A stretch of 64,000 bases of DNA from Dyella_A sp049445995 (GCF_049445995.1 NZ_JBMSDZ010000006.1:62001-126000); one strand, 5' to 3'. Shown: positions 15,770 to 23,833, numbered from the stretch's first letter. Notes: generated from the sequence alone by a model not told the origin. A program made the numbers and translations.

Positions 15770-17150
15770 GCCGCGTGCCGCGCGTCGCCCGCTGTCGCTG
15801 GCGGCGCGTGCGGCGCTGGCCACCGGCCTGGCGCTGGCCGGGTTCCTCGGCATCATCGGCGTCACCCTGTCCCAGGCCAAATACCAGACCGCGCTAAGCG
15901 GCCTGCGCGACCGGCTGCAAAACGACGTGCTGGCCTATCTGGCGCTGATCGACGTGGGCCGCAACGGTCGGCTGCTGCTGCCGTATTCCTCGCCCAACCC
16001 GAGTTTTTCCATGCCCGGCTCGGGCCTTTACGCGGTGGCGATGGGCAACGACGGCTTCCATTGGGAATCGTCCTCGGCGATCGGTCGCGATTTCGGCTTC
16101 CTCTCGCGGCTGAAGCCGGGCGAGACGCGTTTTGTCGGTCCGATCGACACGCGCATGGGCCGCATCTACTACTACAGCTACGGCGTGGTGTTCGAATCGC
16201 AGGACCACAAGGCCGTGCCGCTCACTTTCACCGTGGCGCAGACAGAGGATCAGTTCCAGGGCGAGAACGGCACCTACCGTCGCTCGCTGATCATCTACCT
16301 GTCCACGCTGGGGGTGATGCTGATCGTGCTGCAGATGCTGCTGCTGCGCTGGAGCCTGACGCCGCTGCGCAAGGTGGCGGCCGACATGAGCCGGGTCGAG
16401 CGCGGCCAGAGCGATTCGCTCGACAGCCAGTACCCGCTGGAGCTGACCGGCCTCACCGAGCGCATCAACGGTTTCATCGAGAGCGAGCGCGAGCAGCGCA
16501 CGCGCTACCGCAACACGCTGGCCGACCTCGCGCATAGCCTGAAGACCCCGCTGGCGGTGATCCGCTCGCGGCTGGAGTCGTCCAGCGAGGCGCCGGCACT
16601 GGCGCGCGACGTGCTCGACCAGGTGCGCCGGATGGACGAGCTCGTGGCCTATCAGCTGGCGCGTGCCGCCACCACCGGGCGGCAGCCGTTCGCCACCGCC
16701 ATTCCCATCGCGGGCCATGCCGAGGATCTGGTGCGGAGCCTGGAGAAGGTCTACGCGGCGAAGAACGTGCTGTGCGAGTTCGAGATCGACGAGGGTGCCG
16801 CGTTCCACGGCGAGCAGGGCGACCTGCTGGAACTGCTGGGCAACCTGCTGGAAAACGCCTTCAAGTGGTCGGGCCACCGCGTGCTGCTGGTGGTCAAGTC
16901 GCTGCCGCAGGCCGGCAGGCCGCGCCCGGGGTTGCTGCTGAGCGTGGAGGACGACGGCCCCGGCATCGCGCCGGACCAGGTCGACCGGGTGCTCCAGCGG
17001 GGCGTGCGCGGTGACGAGCGGGTGCAGGGCCACGGCATCGGCCTGTCCATCGTGCAGGACATCGTGCGGGCCTATCAGGGTGAGCTGGCGGTGGACCGCT
17101 CGCCGGAATTCGGCGGCGCGCGCTTCAGCGTGAGTCTGCCGCCGGGCTGA
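15717..17150 (+). CDS. phoQ: Sensor histidine kinase PhoQ
   Basis: Up to 477 aa. Membrane segment about 30-50, a periplasmic sensor region to about 180, second membrane segment (LGVMLIVLQMLLLRWSL), HAMP linker, dimerisation/phosphoacceptor helix with LADLAHSLKTPLAVIRSR, and the ATPase domain with NLLENAFKWS (N box), VEDDGPGIAP (G1) and GHGIGLSIVQDI (G2). HSLKTPLA in place of HELRTPL is typical of PhoQ-type kinases. The start is uncertain: GTG 15717 and TTG 15735 both overlap phoP and neither has a strong ribosome binding site, which suggests coupling to phoP translation. Confidence 0.92.
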   Translation: MDADTALPSPAATATKTEPRAARRPLSLAARAALATGLALAGFLGIIGVTLSQAKYQTALSGLRDRLQNDVLAYLALIDVGRNGRLLLPYSSPNPSFSMPGSGLYAVAMGNDGFHWESSSAIGRDFGFLSRLKPGETRFVGPIDTRMGRIYYYSYGVVFESQDHKAVPLTFTVAQTEDQFQGENGTYRRSLIIYLSTLGVMLIVLQMLLLRWSLTPLRKVAADMSRVERGQSDSLDSQYPLELTGLTERINGFIESEREQRTRYRNTLADLAHSLKTPLAVIRSRLESSSEAPALARDVLDQVRRMDELVAYQLARAATTGRQPFATAIPIAGHAEDLVRSLEKVYAAKNVLCEFEIDEGAAFHGEQGDLLELLGNLLENAFKWSGHRVLLVVKSLPQAGRPRPGLLLSVEDDGPGIAPDQVDRVLQRGVRGDERVQGHGIGLSIVQDIVRAYQGELAVDRSPEFGGARFSVSLPPG

Positions 17151-17166
17151 GAGGCAGGGTGCGCCG

Positions 17167-17505
17167 TTACTGGATCGATCCGGGCAGCAGCGACTGCCAG
17201 CCCACGTTCGAATGCGACGCCGGCGCCTGTCGTGCGCCCGTGCTCACCGGCAGCGTGGCCGAGCTGTCGCTGTCGTCGCTGCTCACCGCCGCTGGGGCGT
17301 CGCTGCTGCGGGTGGTGGACGGCGCGGCCAGGTCGCCACCGCCACTGCTGTTGCTGCTGTCGATCGTGCGGGTCCGCGAACTGCTTCCGGCGCTGTGCTG
17401 GCCCACGTTCCGGGTACCCATGTCATTGGTGCTGCCCATCGCCAGCGTCGGCGACGCGCCCGTCGCGGACAAAAGGCATCCAAGCATCCAGCAGGTGGCT
17501 CTCAT
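17167..17505 (-). CDS. Secreted Ser/Thr-rich hypothetical protein
   Basis: 112 aa. ATG 17505 is preceded by AGGGG at about 9 nt. Signal peptide about 1-22 (MLGCLLSATGASPTLA), then a low-complexity Ser/Gly/Asp region (SSNSSGGGD ... SSDDSDSS) and a distinct end, SNVGWQSLLPGSIQ, that looks like a folded or sorting tail. I favour this strand over the overlapping 130-codon plus-strand frame because it has a coherent signal peptide and a natural end. It is convergent with phoQ, 16 nt from its stop. Function unknown. Confidence 0.55.
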   Translation of the reverse strand: MRATCWMLGCLLSATGASPTLAMGSTNDMGTRNVGQHSAGSSSRTRTIDSSNSSGGGDLAAPSTTRSSDAPAAVSSDDSDSSATLPVSTGARQAPASHSNVGWQSLLPGSIQ

Positions 17506-17671
17506 GGCGATTCAACCCCTTGATTCGCATGAATCAGACGCCCGAGCGTGACAGAAAGCCGGTACGCATGCCAGTGTCCAGCGCGGCCTCGTGGCGTGGG
17601 CGGCGGCCATGTGCGCGATAGAATGCCGTCCATGTCCTTTTCCCTCTTCCCGTCCATGCCGGGCTCCGTCC

Positions 17672-18646
17672 ATGCAGGCGGTTGATCTGCTCGCCGCGCT
17701 GGCTTCGGGCCAGCCGGTGTCCGGTGCCCGGCTGGCCGAATCGGCCGGGCTGACCCGCGCCGCCATCTGGAAGCAGATCGAGGCGCTGCGCACCCGCGGC
17801 CTGCCGATCGAAGCGCGCGGCAGCGCCGGCTACCGGCTACCCTGGCCGGTCGAGCTGCTCGACGCTGCGCGCATCCGCGAGGCGATGGACGGGTCCAGCC
17901 GTGAGCGGCTGGGTGCGCTGGAAGTGCACTGGGAGCTCGACTCCACCTCCAGCGAGCTGCTGCGCCGCGGTCCGATCGCAGCCGATCTCAGCGTGGTGTT
18001 CGCCGAAACCCAGAGCGCCGGTCGCGGTCGCCGCGGGCGCGCCTGGCTGTCGCCGCCGGGCATCAATCTGTACGTGTCGTGCCTGAAGCGCTTCGACGGC
18101 GGGCTGGCAGGCCTGTCCGGGCTGTCGCTGGCGGTGGGGGTGATCGTGCTGCGCGCGCTGGCCGCCGCGGGCGTGTCCGGCGCCGGCCTGAAGTGGCCCA
18201 ACGACGTGCTCACGCCGCAGGGCAAGCTGGCCGGCATCCTCGTTGAGCTCAACGGCGAGTATCAGGGGCCCTGCGCCGCGGTGATCGGCATCGGCCTCAA
18301 CCTGCGCCTCACCGACACGCTGCGCGAGCAGGCCGGGCAAGCGGTGGCCGATGTGGCCGGCCTGTGCGGTGGCCAGCCGCCCTCGCGCAACCGCATGGCC
18401 GCGGCGCTGGTGCAGGCGCTGGTGGACGGCCTGCAACAGTTCGAGCAGCACGGCTTCGCGTCCTTCGTGGACGACTACGCCACGCACGACTTGCTGCGCG
18501 ACGTCCCGCTCACGCTGAGCGGTGCGCAGGGCGACTTCACCGGCACCGGCAGCGGCGTCGATGCCCACGGCGCGCTGCAGGTGCGGCTGGCCGATGGCAG
18601 CACGCGCGCGGTGGACAGCGCCGACGTCACGGTGCGCGGCGCATGA
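17672..18646 (+). CDS. birA: Biotin--[acetyl-CoA-carboxylase] ligase / biotin operon repressor
   Basis: 324 aa bifunctional BirA. N-terminal winged-helix DNA-binding domain (about 1-65: LAESAGLTRAAIWKQIEALR) is present, so it probably represses biotin synthesis genes as well as biotinylating the carboxylase carrier protein. Catalytic domain: GRGRRGRAWLSPPG (biotinyl-AMP loop), SLAVGV, LKWPNDVL and GILVEL. The C-terminal SH3-like domain ends with RAVDSADVTVRG. The stop overlaps coaX by ATGA. Confidence 0.95.
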   Translation: MQAVDLLAALASGQPVSGARLAESAGLTRAAIWKQIEALRTRGLPIEARGSAGYRLPWPVELLDAARIREAMDGSSRERLGALEVHWELDSTSSELLRRGPIAADLSVVFAETQSAGRGRRGRAWLSPPGINLYVSCLKRFDGGLAGLSGLSLAVGVIVLRALAAAGVSGAGLKWPNDVLTPQGKLAGILVELNGEYQGPCAAVIGIGLNLRLTDTLREQAGQAVADVAGLCGGQPPSRNRMAAALVQALVDGLQQFEQHGFASFVDDYATHDLLRDVPLTLSGAQGDFTGTGSGVDAHGALQVRLADGSTRAVDSADVTVRGA

Positions 18647-19407
18647 GGCTGCTGCTGGATCTGGGCAACACGCGCCTCAAATGGAGCGCCCGCGACGACA
18701 CCGGCGAGCTGGCGCACGGCGCCGTGGCCTGGTCCGAGCCGGTGGCCGACGTCCTGCGCGAGGCCTGGCGCGCACTGCCGCCCATCGACGGCGTGTTCGG
18801 TGCCTCGGTGGTGGACCCGTCGCGCGAGGCGCTGGTGGCCGCACAGGCCACGGCCGCCGTGCCGGCCGGCGAGGTGCAGTGGCTGCGCAGTCCCGCCGCC
18901 GCGTGCGGCGTGCGCAGCGCCTACGCCGAACCCGAGCGGCTCGGCGTGGATCGCTTCCTCGCCATGGTGGCGGCCCATGCCGAAGGGTATTCGCCCTGCG
19001 TGCTGGTCGGCGTCGGTACCGCGCTGACGCTCGATGCGCTCGCCGGCGACGGCACCCACCTGGGCGGCGTCATCGCGCCGGGGCCGCAGCTGATGCAGCA
19101 GTCGCTGCTGGGTGCCACGGTGCGCGTGCGATCGGAACAGGCCGGCGTGGTCACCACGCTGGCCGACAACACCACCGATGCGGTGGCCTCGGGCTGCTGG
19201 GGCGCGTGCGCCGCGCTGGTCGAGCGATTCGCGGCGCAGGCAGCCCCCCAACTCGGTGGTGCACCGCTGCTGCTGTTCGGCGGCGGCGACGCGGCCGGCC
19301 TGCGTTCGCTGGTGGAGCGGCCCGGCGAGCTGTTTGCCGACGGCGTACTGCGCGGCCTGGACGTGTGGAGCCGCGTCGCGGTTCCGCCCGCAACATCACG
19401 CTCCTAG
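18643..19407 (+). CDS. coaX: Type III pantothenate kinase
   Basis: 254 aa. ATP-dependent phosphorylation of pantothenate, the first step of coenzyme A synthesis. Actin-like ASKHA fold: LLLDLGNTRLKW (phosphate 1), DRFLAMVAAHAEG, VGVGTALTLDAL (phosphate 2), GGVIAPGPQLMQQSL and LLLFGGGDAAGL near the C-terminus. It overlaps birA by four bases (ATGA at 18643), and this birA-coaX pairing is common in gammaproteobacteria. Confidence 0.94.
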   Translation: MRLLLDLGNTRLKWSARDDTGELAHGAVAWSEPVADVLREAWRALPPIDGVFGASVVDPSREALVAAQATAAVPAGEVQWLRSPAAACGVRSAYAEPERLGVDRFLAMVAAHAEGYSPCVLVGVGTALTLDALAGDGTHLGGVIAPGPQLMQQSLLGATVRVRSEQAGVVTTLADNTTDAVASGCWGACAALVERFAAQAAPQLGGAPLLLFGGGDAAGLRSLVERPGELFADGVLRGLDVWSRVAVPPATSRS

Positions 19408-19432
19408 ACTGCACGCGGAGCCTGCCCGAGGG

Positions 19433-20158
19433 ATGTCGATGTTCCTGCGTCTTCTGTTCGTGTTGCTGGTCGCGCTCAACATCGCCGTCGGGGCGTGGCT
19501 GGTACTGGGCCAGGACGACGCCCACGTGCGCAGCGTCACCGATCCGGGCGTGCCGGTGCTGCACCTGCTGACCGAGCGGCCGGATCTCCTCGCCGCGGCA
19601 AGCGCACCCACACCGGCGGCATCCACGCCGGCCATCGCCACGTCGATCGCACCGGTACCGGCTGCATCGTCCGCCGCACCCACGTCGCCGCCAGCTGCCG
19701 CCAGCTACCGCTGCATGGCGCTGGGTCCGTTCGCCAGCCTGCAGGCGCTGCGCAGCGCGCGCAGCAGGCTGGCGTCGCAGACCGCCCGCAGCCGTTCGCG
19801 GCAGGAACAGTCGCAGCAGTCGCGCGGCTGGTGGGTGTACCTGCCCGCGCAGGCCAGCCGCACGCAGGCGCTGGCCCAGGCCCAGCGCCTGAGCGACGCG
19901 CATATCGGCGACTACTTCGTGGTCAGCTCCGGCGACCAACCGAACACCATTTCGCTGGGCCTGTTCAAGGATCCGGCGAACGCCCGCAAGCGCCGCGACG
20001 AGGTGGCGGCGGCGGGCTTTCCCGCGCAGATGACTGAGCGCGTGGAGACGGTGCCCGAGTACTGGCTCGACGTGGTGGTGGCCGACGACGATCCGGTCGC
20101 ATGGAGCCAGCGCATCCGCAGCCTCGGCGTGGGCTCGCACAGCACCGGCTGCTTCTGA
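19433..20158 (+). CDS. SPOR-domain membrane protein
   Basis: 241 aa from ATG 19433. One membrane anchor (about 3-25, LRLLFVLLVALNIAVGAWLVL), an Ala/Pro/Thr-rich periplasmic linker (about 60-90), and a C-terminal region with SPOR-like units (CMALGPFASLQALRSARSRL, and FVVSSGDQPNTISLGLFKDPANARKRRDEV). SPOR domains bind denuded peptidoglycan glycan strands and target proteins to the septum. It follows coaX after 25 nt and is likely in the same operon. Its exact role is unknown. Confidence 0.82.
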   Translation: MSMFLRLLFVLLVALNIAVGAWLVLGQDDAHVRSVTDPGVPVLHLLTERPDLLAAASAPTPAASTPAIATSIAPVPAASSAAPTSPPAAASYRCMALGPFASLQALRSARSRLASQTARSRSRQEQSQQSRGWWVYLPAQASRTQALAQAQRLSDAHIGDYFVVSSGDQPNTISLGLFKDPANARKRRDEVAAAGFPAQMTERVETVPEYWLDVVVADDDPVAWSQRIRSLGVGSHSTGCF

Positions 20159-20206
20159 TCCGGCGTCGCGCCCGAGCCCACGGCGCCTGTTAGAATCGCG
20201 TTCCAC

Positions 20207-20279
20207 GCCGGCATAGCTCAGTTGGTAGAGCAACTGATTTGTAATCAGTAGGTCGCGGGTTCGACTCCTGCTGCCGGCA
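20207..20279 (+). tRNA. tRNA-Thr (anticodon TGT)
   Basis: 73 nt. Acceptor stem GCCGGCA / TGCCGGC, D-arm with AGCTCAGTTGGTAGAGC, anticodon stem CTGAT-TTGTAAT-CAG with anticodon TGT, T-arm GCGGGTTCGACTCCTGC, discriminator A. The genome continues CCG rather than CCA, so the last tail base is not encoded. A TAGAAT -10-like box at 20191 fits its promoter. The integrase remnant starts about 160 nt downstream, so the 3' half of this tRNA is the probable attachment site of the island. Confidence 0.96.
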
Positions 20280-20306
20280 CCGAATGACCATTCAGTGACA
20301 TCCAAT

Positions 20307-20349
20307 AAAGGCCGGATAGCCCAGTAAATACAAGGCTTACGGCCTTTTT
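20307..20349 (+). terminator. Terminator-like hairpin after tRNA-Thr
   Basis: AAAGGCC at 20307 pairs with GGCCTTT at 20341 and is followed by TTTTT; an inner TAGCC / GGCTTA pairing is also possible. It ends tRNA transcription or is the left edge of the integrated element. Confidence 0.55.
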
Positions 20350-20438
20350 CATGTCCAGCATCGTCTAACGACATCCATTGCAATCTACCGTCGATCGGCG
20401 GTAGCTTTGACGGTAGGCGGGGTTACCGCCAGAGAGGT

Positions 20439-21362
20439 TACAGCTTCGCCGTCATCGCCGAGGAGTGGCTTGCCAAGCAAGCCGCCACGATGGCGCCGGC
20501 CACGATGGCGAAAGCACGCTGGACATTCGACGACCTGGTGTTCCCCTGGATCGGCAGCCGCCCCATTGCCGAGATCGACCCGCCGGAAATGCTGGTGCTT
20601 CGCCGGATCGAGGAGCGCGGCGCCCACGAGACGGCCCATCGCACCAAGCAGCGATGCGGGCAGGTATTCCGCTACGCCATCGCCACCCACCGGGCAAAGC
20701 ACGACCCCACCACCGACCTGCGCGGCGCGCTGACCGCTGCCAAGGTGGAGCATCGCCCCGCCATCACCGACCCGGCGAGGATTGGCGAGCTCCTACGCGC
20801 CATCGACGGCTACACCGGCGGCTTCGTGGTGCGCTGCGCATTACGGCTTGCGCCGCTGGTATTCACCCGCCCCGGCGAACTGCGCAAGGCGGAGTGGGCG
20901 GAGATCGACATGGACGCTGCGCTGTGGCGCATCCCTGCCGAACGGATGAAGATGCGGGAGCCCCACACGGTGCCGCTAGCGCCGCAAGCCGTGGCGGTTC
21001 TGCGCGAGCTGCAACCGCTCACCGGCAACGGACGCTACGTTTTCCCCAGCGCACGCACCACCAGCCGCCCCATGTCCGATGCGGCAGTGAACGCCGCGCT
21101 GCGCCGTATGGGCTTCGACAAGGACACCATGACCGGGCACGGCTTCCGCGCCCTGGCGTCGTCGCGCTTGAACGAGCTGGGCTGGGCGCCGGACGTGATC
21201 GAGCGCCAGCTGGCGCATGCCGAACGGAACAAGGTGCGGGCCGCCTACAACCGGGCGCAGTACATGGAGGAGCGCCAACGGATGATGCAGGCATGGGCCG
21301 ACTACCTGGACGGCCTGCGCACTGGCGCCGACGTGGTGGCGTTCAAGCGCAAGGCAGTCTGA
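20439..21362 (+). pseudogene. Tyrosine integrase lacking its N-terminal arm-binding domain (P4 type)
   Basis: Homology begins at about YSFAVIAEEWLAKQ (20439) and runs to the stop at 21362; the first ATG is 20490 (290 aa). P4-family integrases are about 400 aa, so roughly 100 N-terminal residues (the DUF4102 arm-binding domain) are gone. The catalytic domain looks intact: Arg in FTRPGELRKAEW, HGFRALASSRL with the His-x-x-Arg box, LAHAERN and the tyrosine in AAYNRAQYMEE. The frame upstream is open but not integrase-like. I read it as a decayed island integrase; a shorter protein could still be made from 20490. Confidence 0.8.
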
Positions 21363-21394
21363 GTGTCCAGCGCCGTGCAATTGCGTGCCGTAGC

Positions 21395-21406
21395 GTATAG
21401 CTATAC
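21395..21406. promoter_or_regulatory. Palindromic operator of the higBA promoter
   Basis: Perfect 12-bp palindrome GTATAGCTATAC, ending 9 nt before the higB ATG. HigA-type antitoxins bind such TATA-rich palindromes in their own promoter. The TATA-like steps may also be part of the -10 element, so binding would block RNA polymerase. Confidence 0.65.
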
Positions 21407-21415
21407 AGTGCACCC

Positions 21416-21694
21416 ATGATCCGAAGCTTCCGCCACAAGGGATTGGAGCGGTTCTTCCGCACGGGCAGCACGGCAGGCATCCAAGCCAAACACGCCAAGC
21501 GCCTGCGCCTGCAACTGGCGCGCTTGGACGTGTCCAGCACACCGAACGACATGGCCGTACCCGGCTGGAAGCTGCACCCGCTGGCAGGCGACCTGGCCGG
21601 ACACTGGGCGGTATGGGTCAACGGCAACTGGCGCATGACCTTCACGTTCAACGGCAGCGACGCCGAGCTGGTCGATTACCGGGACTACCACTAG
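21416..21694 (+). CDS. higB: HigB-type toxin (RelE/ParE superfamily)
   Basis: 92 aa ribosome-dependent mRNA interferase of the HigB/GraT group. It begins MIRSFRHKGLERFF and has the family sequence RLRLQLARLD ... PGWKLHPLAGDLAGHWAVWVNGNWRMTF, with a final DYRDYH. The toxin gene comes first, the order typical for higBA and the reverse of most toxin-antitoxin operons. Antitoxin higA follows after 10 nt. The operator palindrome directly upstream suggests autoregulation. The pair lies between two integrase remnants and is the cargo of the tRNA-Thr island. Confidence 0.92.
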   Translation: MIRSFRHKGLERFFRTGSTAGIQAKHAKRLRLQLARLDVSSTPNDMAVPGWKLHPLAGDLAGHWAVWVNGNWRMTFTFNGSDAELVDYRDYH

Positions 21695-21704
21695 AGGCAC
21701 CACG

Positions 21705-21986
21705 ATGAACATGCACAACCCGCCCCACCCTGGCGAAGTTCTGCGCGAATGGCTGGACGGCGTGACCGTCACCGATGCGGCGGCAAGGCTGGGCGTGACC
21801 CGCGTGGCGCTGTCGCGCGTGCTGAATGGCGCGGCTGCCGTGAGCGCGGAGATGGACTTGCGCCTGTCGAAGGCGCTGGGCACGACTCCGGGGAGCTGGT
21901 ACGCGATGCAGGCCAATTATGACATGTGGCAGGCGCAGCGCACGTTCAAGGCGAAGGTGAAACCCATCCATGCGCAAGCGGCCTAA
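21705..21986 (+). CDS. higA: HigA-type antitoxin (helix-turn-helix)
   Basis: 93 aa. XRE-type HTH of the HigA addiction-module family: HPGEVLREWLDGVTVTDAAARLGVTRVALSRVLNG is the DNA-binding core, followed by SAEMDLRLSKALGTTPGSWYAMQANYDMW. It neutralises HigB and represses the shared promoter. Intact, with normal length. It is probably what kept this small island segment from being lost after the integrase decayed. Confidence 0.93.
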   Translation: MNMHNPPHPGEVLREWLDGVTVTDAAARLGVTRVALSRVLNGAAAVSAEMDLRLSKALGTTPGSWYAMQANYDMWQAQRTFKAKVKPIHAQAA

Positions 21987-22079
21987 CCGCGCCGCCGCCG
22001 GCCTGTTCGCAGGCATCAGGGCGATTCATGGCGACCTTGACCTGCGCACTCCCCCGTGTGGCGAGAAGGCGGCGTGACT

Positions 22080-22640
22080 ATGGCCGCAAAGCGAAACGCG
22101 TCCGACGACGTCGCCATCACCTATGCCGACTTCCTGCTGCTGGCGCACGTTGAAGACTCAGGCGCGTGGGCGCCAGGGGTACGGATCGACAAGGACGGCG
22201 TGTGGGTGGACGACCTTGCCGGGAGCGAGCACCACACGCAAGAGGAGCGCCACGTTCTGATGGCGCACCCTGATGGCGATACCCGAAAGCCAGTCATCGC
22301 TTTCCCAACCACACTTGGGGAACTACGCCTGCGTCTACTACCGACCATCGGCATGGGCTGGCTAGATCCGTTCGAGCTGGCGGACTTCGTGGCGAAGCAG
22401 CGCCCGCGTGCGGTGAGCAAGTGGCCGTGGGGTAACCACGAAACCAAGCTGCTGCGCGATTTGGAAGCTGCTGGCAGGCGGTATCTCGGCGATAACTACG
22501 ACCCCGACGATTCCAATACTGCCCCCAAGAGCAAGGACGTGGCGGAGTGGCTTCAATCCCAGCAGAAGACGCCGAAGCGTGACGCAGAGGTGTTCGCCAA
22601 GATGCTCAAAGGGGCTGGAAAGAAAACAGGCTCTTCGTGA
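22080..22640 (+). CDS. Island-encoded hypothetical protein
   Basis: 186 aa from ATG 22080; a GTG eight codons upstream (22056) is an alternative. Soluble and acidic. An N-terminal segment (VAITYADFLLLAHVEDSGAWAPG) precedes a middle with aromatic/Pro residues (LLPTIGMGWLDPFELADFV), a DPDDSN stretch, and a Lys-rich end (KRDAEVFAKMLKGAGKKTGSS). There is no signal peptide or membrane segment. I do not recognise it. It lies between HigA and the second integrase remnant with the same orientation, so it is probably cargo of the mobile element. Confidence 0.6.
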   Translation: MAAKRNASDDVAITYADFLLLAHVEDSGAWAPGVRIDKDGVWVDDLAGSEHHTQEERHVLMAHPDGDTRKPVIAFPTTLGELRLRLLPTIGMGWLDPFELADFVAKQRPRAVSKWPWGNHETKLLRDLEAAGRRYLGDNYDPDDSNTAPKSKDVAEWLQSQQKTPKRDAEVFAKMLKGAGKKTGSS

Positions 22641-22687
22641 AATCGTGTGGGTGATTGGCGCTCGGTGATTGCGGTGTAGCCCATGTA

Positions 22688-22982
22688 GAGCAGGGCCTTG
22701 CCGCCCTGGCCGAGGAGTGGCTGGCCAGGCAATCGGCGCGCATGGCCCCGGCCACGTTGGAAAAGGCCCGATGGACCTTCGATGACCTGGTGTTTCCGTG
22801 GATCGGCAGCCGACCGATTGGGGAAATCGACGCACCGGAAATGCTCAAGCTGCTGCGAGGGATCGAGGAGCGCGGCGCACACGAAACCGTCCACCGCATC
22901 AAGCAGCGCTGCGGGCAGGTGTTCCGCTACGCCATCGCTACCGGGCGCGCAAGTGATCCCGTTCAAACGCAAGGCGAGCTGA
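22688..22982 (+). pseudogene. Second integrase remnant with an internal deletion
   Basis: From 22688 the frame reads LAALAEEWLARQSARMAP ... YAIATGRA, about 85 residues closely resembling the same part of the first integrase (20439). At about 22950 it jumps, with a frame change, to VIPFKRKAS and TGA 22982, matching the last residues (VVAFKRKAV) of the first copy. About 190 codons including all catalytic residues are missing, and the N-terminal domain is missing as well. It differs from copy 1 at many positions, so it comes from a different though related element rather than a fresh duplication. Confidence 0.85.
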
Positions 22983-23013
22983 CCCGGCTGGAACCGTCCG
23001 CACCCGTGCAGGG

Positions 23014-23031
23014 ATATCCTTTGTGGGATAT
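23014..23031. promoter_or_regulatory. Inverted-repeat operator upstream of vapBC
   Basis: ATATCC - 6 nt - GGATAT, 34 nt before the vapB ATG, next to a TATATTTA -10-like stretch. VapB antitoxins bind such inverted repeats, so it is the likely autoregulatory site. Confidence 0.55.
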
Positions 23032-23065
23032 ATTTAGACATCACTGGACCACGCAGGCCACGACC

Positions 23066-23302
23066 ATGCAAACCATCAAGGTGTTCAAGCTGGGCAACGC
23101 GCAGGCCGTGCGCATCCCGGTGCGCTACCGCTTCAACGTGGACAAGGTGGAAGTGTTCCAGCGTGATGGCGAGTTGGTGCTGCGGCCGAAAACCGAAACA
23201 GCCGCCGACCTGTTCGCCCGCATCCGCGCCAAGCATGGCCCGCTGGATATCCAGCCCACGCCGCGCGGCAAGGCTGAACCCGTCGAGCCGCTGGAACTGT
23301 AG
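23066..23302 (+). CDS. vapB: VapB-type antitoxin (AbrB/SpoVT fold)
   Basis: 78 aa. N-terminal swapped-hairpin DNA-binding domain: KVFKLGNAQAVRIPVRYRFNVDKVEVFQRDGELVLRPK. The C-terminal toxin-binding tail includes TAADLFARIRAKHGPL. Start ATG 23066; the frame upstream belongs to the integrase remnant. Followed by vapC after 2 nt, consistent with a single coupled operon. The N-terminal pattern (LGNAQAVRIP) is typical of VapB2-like antitoxins. Confidence 0.9.
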   Translation: MQTIKVFKLGNAQAVRIPVRYRFNVDKVEVFQRDGELVLRPKTETAADLFARIRAKHGPLDIQPTPRGKAEPVEPLEL

Positions 23303-23304
23303 GC

Positions 23305-23712
23305 GTGGCGTCCGGCTACCTGCTGGATACCAACATGGTCAGCGCCGCCATGCGCGGCGAGCCAGCCAAGCTGCTGAACCGGCTGGCCGGTATCGCTGCC
23401 GACCGCCTGCACCTGTCCGTGCTGGTGCTGGCCGAACTGGCGACCGGCGCCGAGTTGGGCACGCGCAAGGCAGCCACGCTTGCCGCCGTGCGCGACCTGA
23501 CAGCCGGCATGCCTGCCGTGCCGTTCGACGCCGACGCCGCCATGACCTATGCCCGCATCCGCGCTGCCCTGGAGCGCAAGGGGCAGATGATCGGCCAACT
23601 GGATTGCCTGATCGCAGCGCAAGCCGTGGCGCGCGAGCTGGTGCTGGTCACCAACAACCTGCGCGAGTTTCGCCGCGTGCCGGGTTTGCACTGCGAGAAC
23701 TGGTTGCGTTGA
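23305..23712 (+). CDS. vapC: VapC-type PIN toxin
   Basis: 135 aa, GTG start at 23305. PIN-domain Mg2+-dependent RNase, probably cleaving tRNA or rRNA. The acidic residues are in LLDTNMVSAAM (first Asp), LAELATGAE (Glu), IGQLDCLIAAQA (Asp) and VLVTNNLREFRRVPGL (Asn/Glu). Complete length, so the module looks functional. It is the last gene of the island; the 178-bp palindromic element begins 122 nt downstream. Confidence 0.92.
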   Translation: MASGYLLDTNMVSAAMRGEPAKLLNRLAGIAADRLHLSVLVLAELATGAELGTRKAATLAAVRDLTAGMPAVPFDADAAMTYARIRAALERKGQMIGQLDCLIAAQAVARELVLVTNNLREFRRVPGLHCENWLR

Positions 23713-23833
23713 TCGAATCGCCGCGCGTGGCGCCAGGGGTCAACCGATGGCCCTGGTCTGCTTGCCGCAAGGTCGGTGCAAAGAGACAGGTTGTGCCGAA
23801 GCCATCCCCGCGACCGCCGGTGGTGTGTGGTGA

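Noticed and set aside
17159..17551. 130-codon plus-strand ORF after phoQ
   Set aside because: No signal or motif; the opposite strand has a coherent secreted protein with ribosome site.
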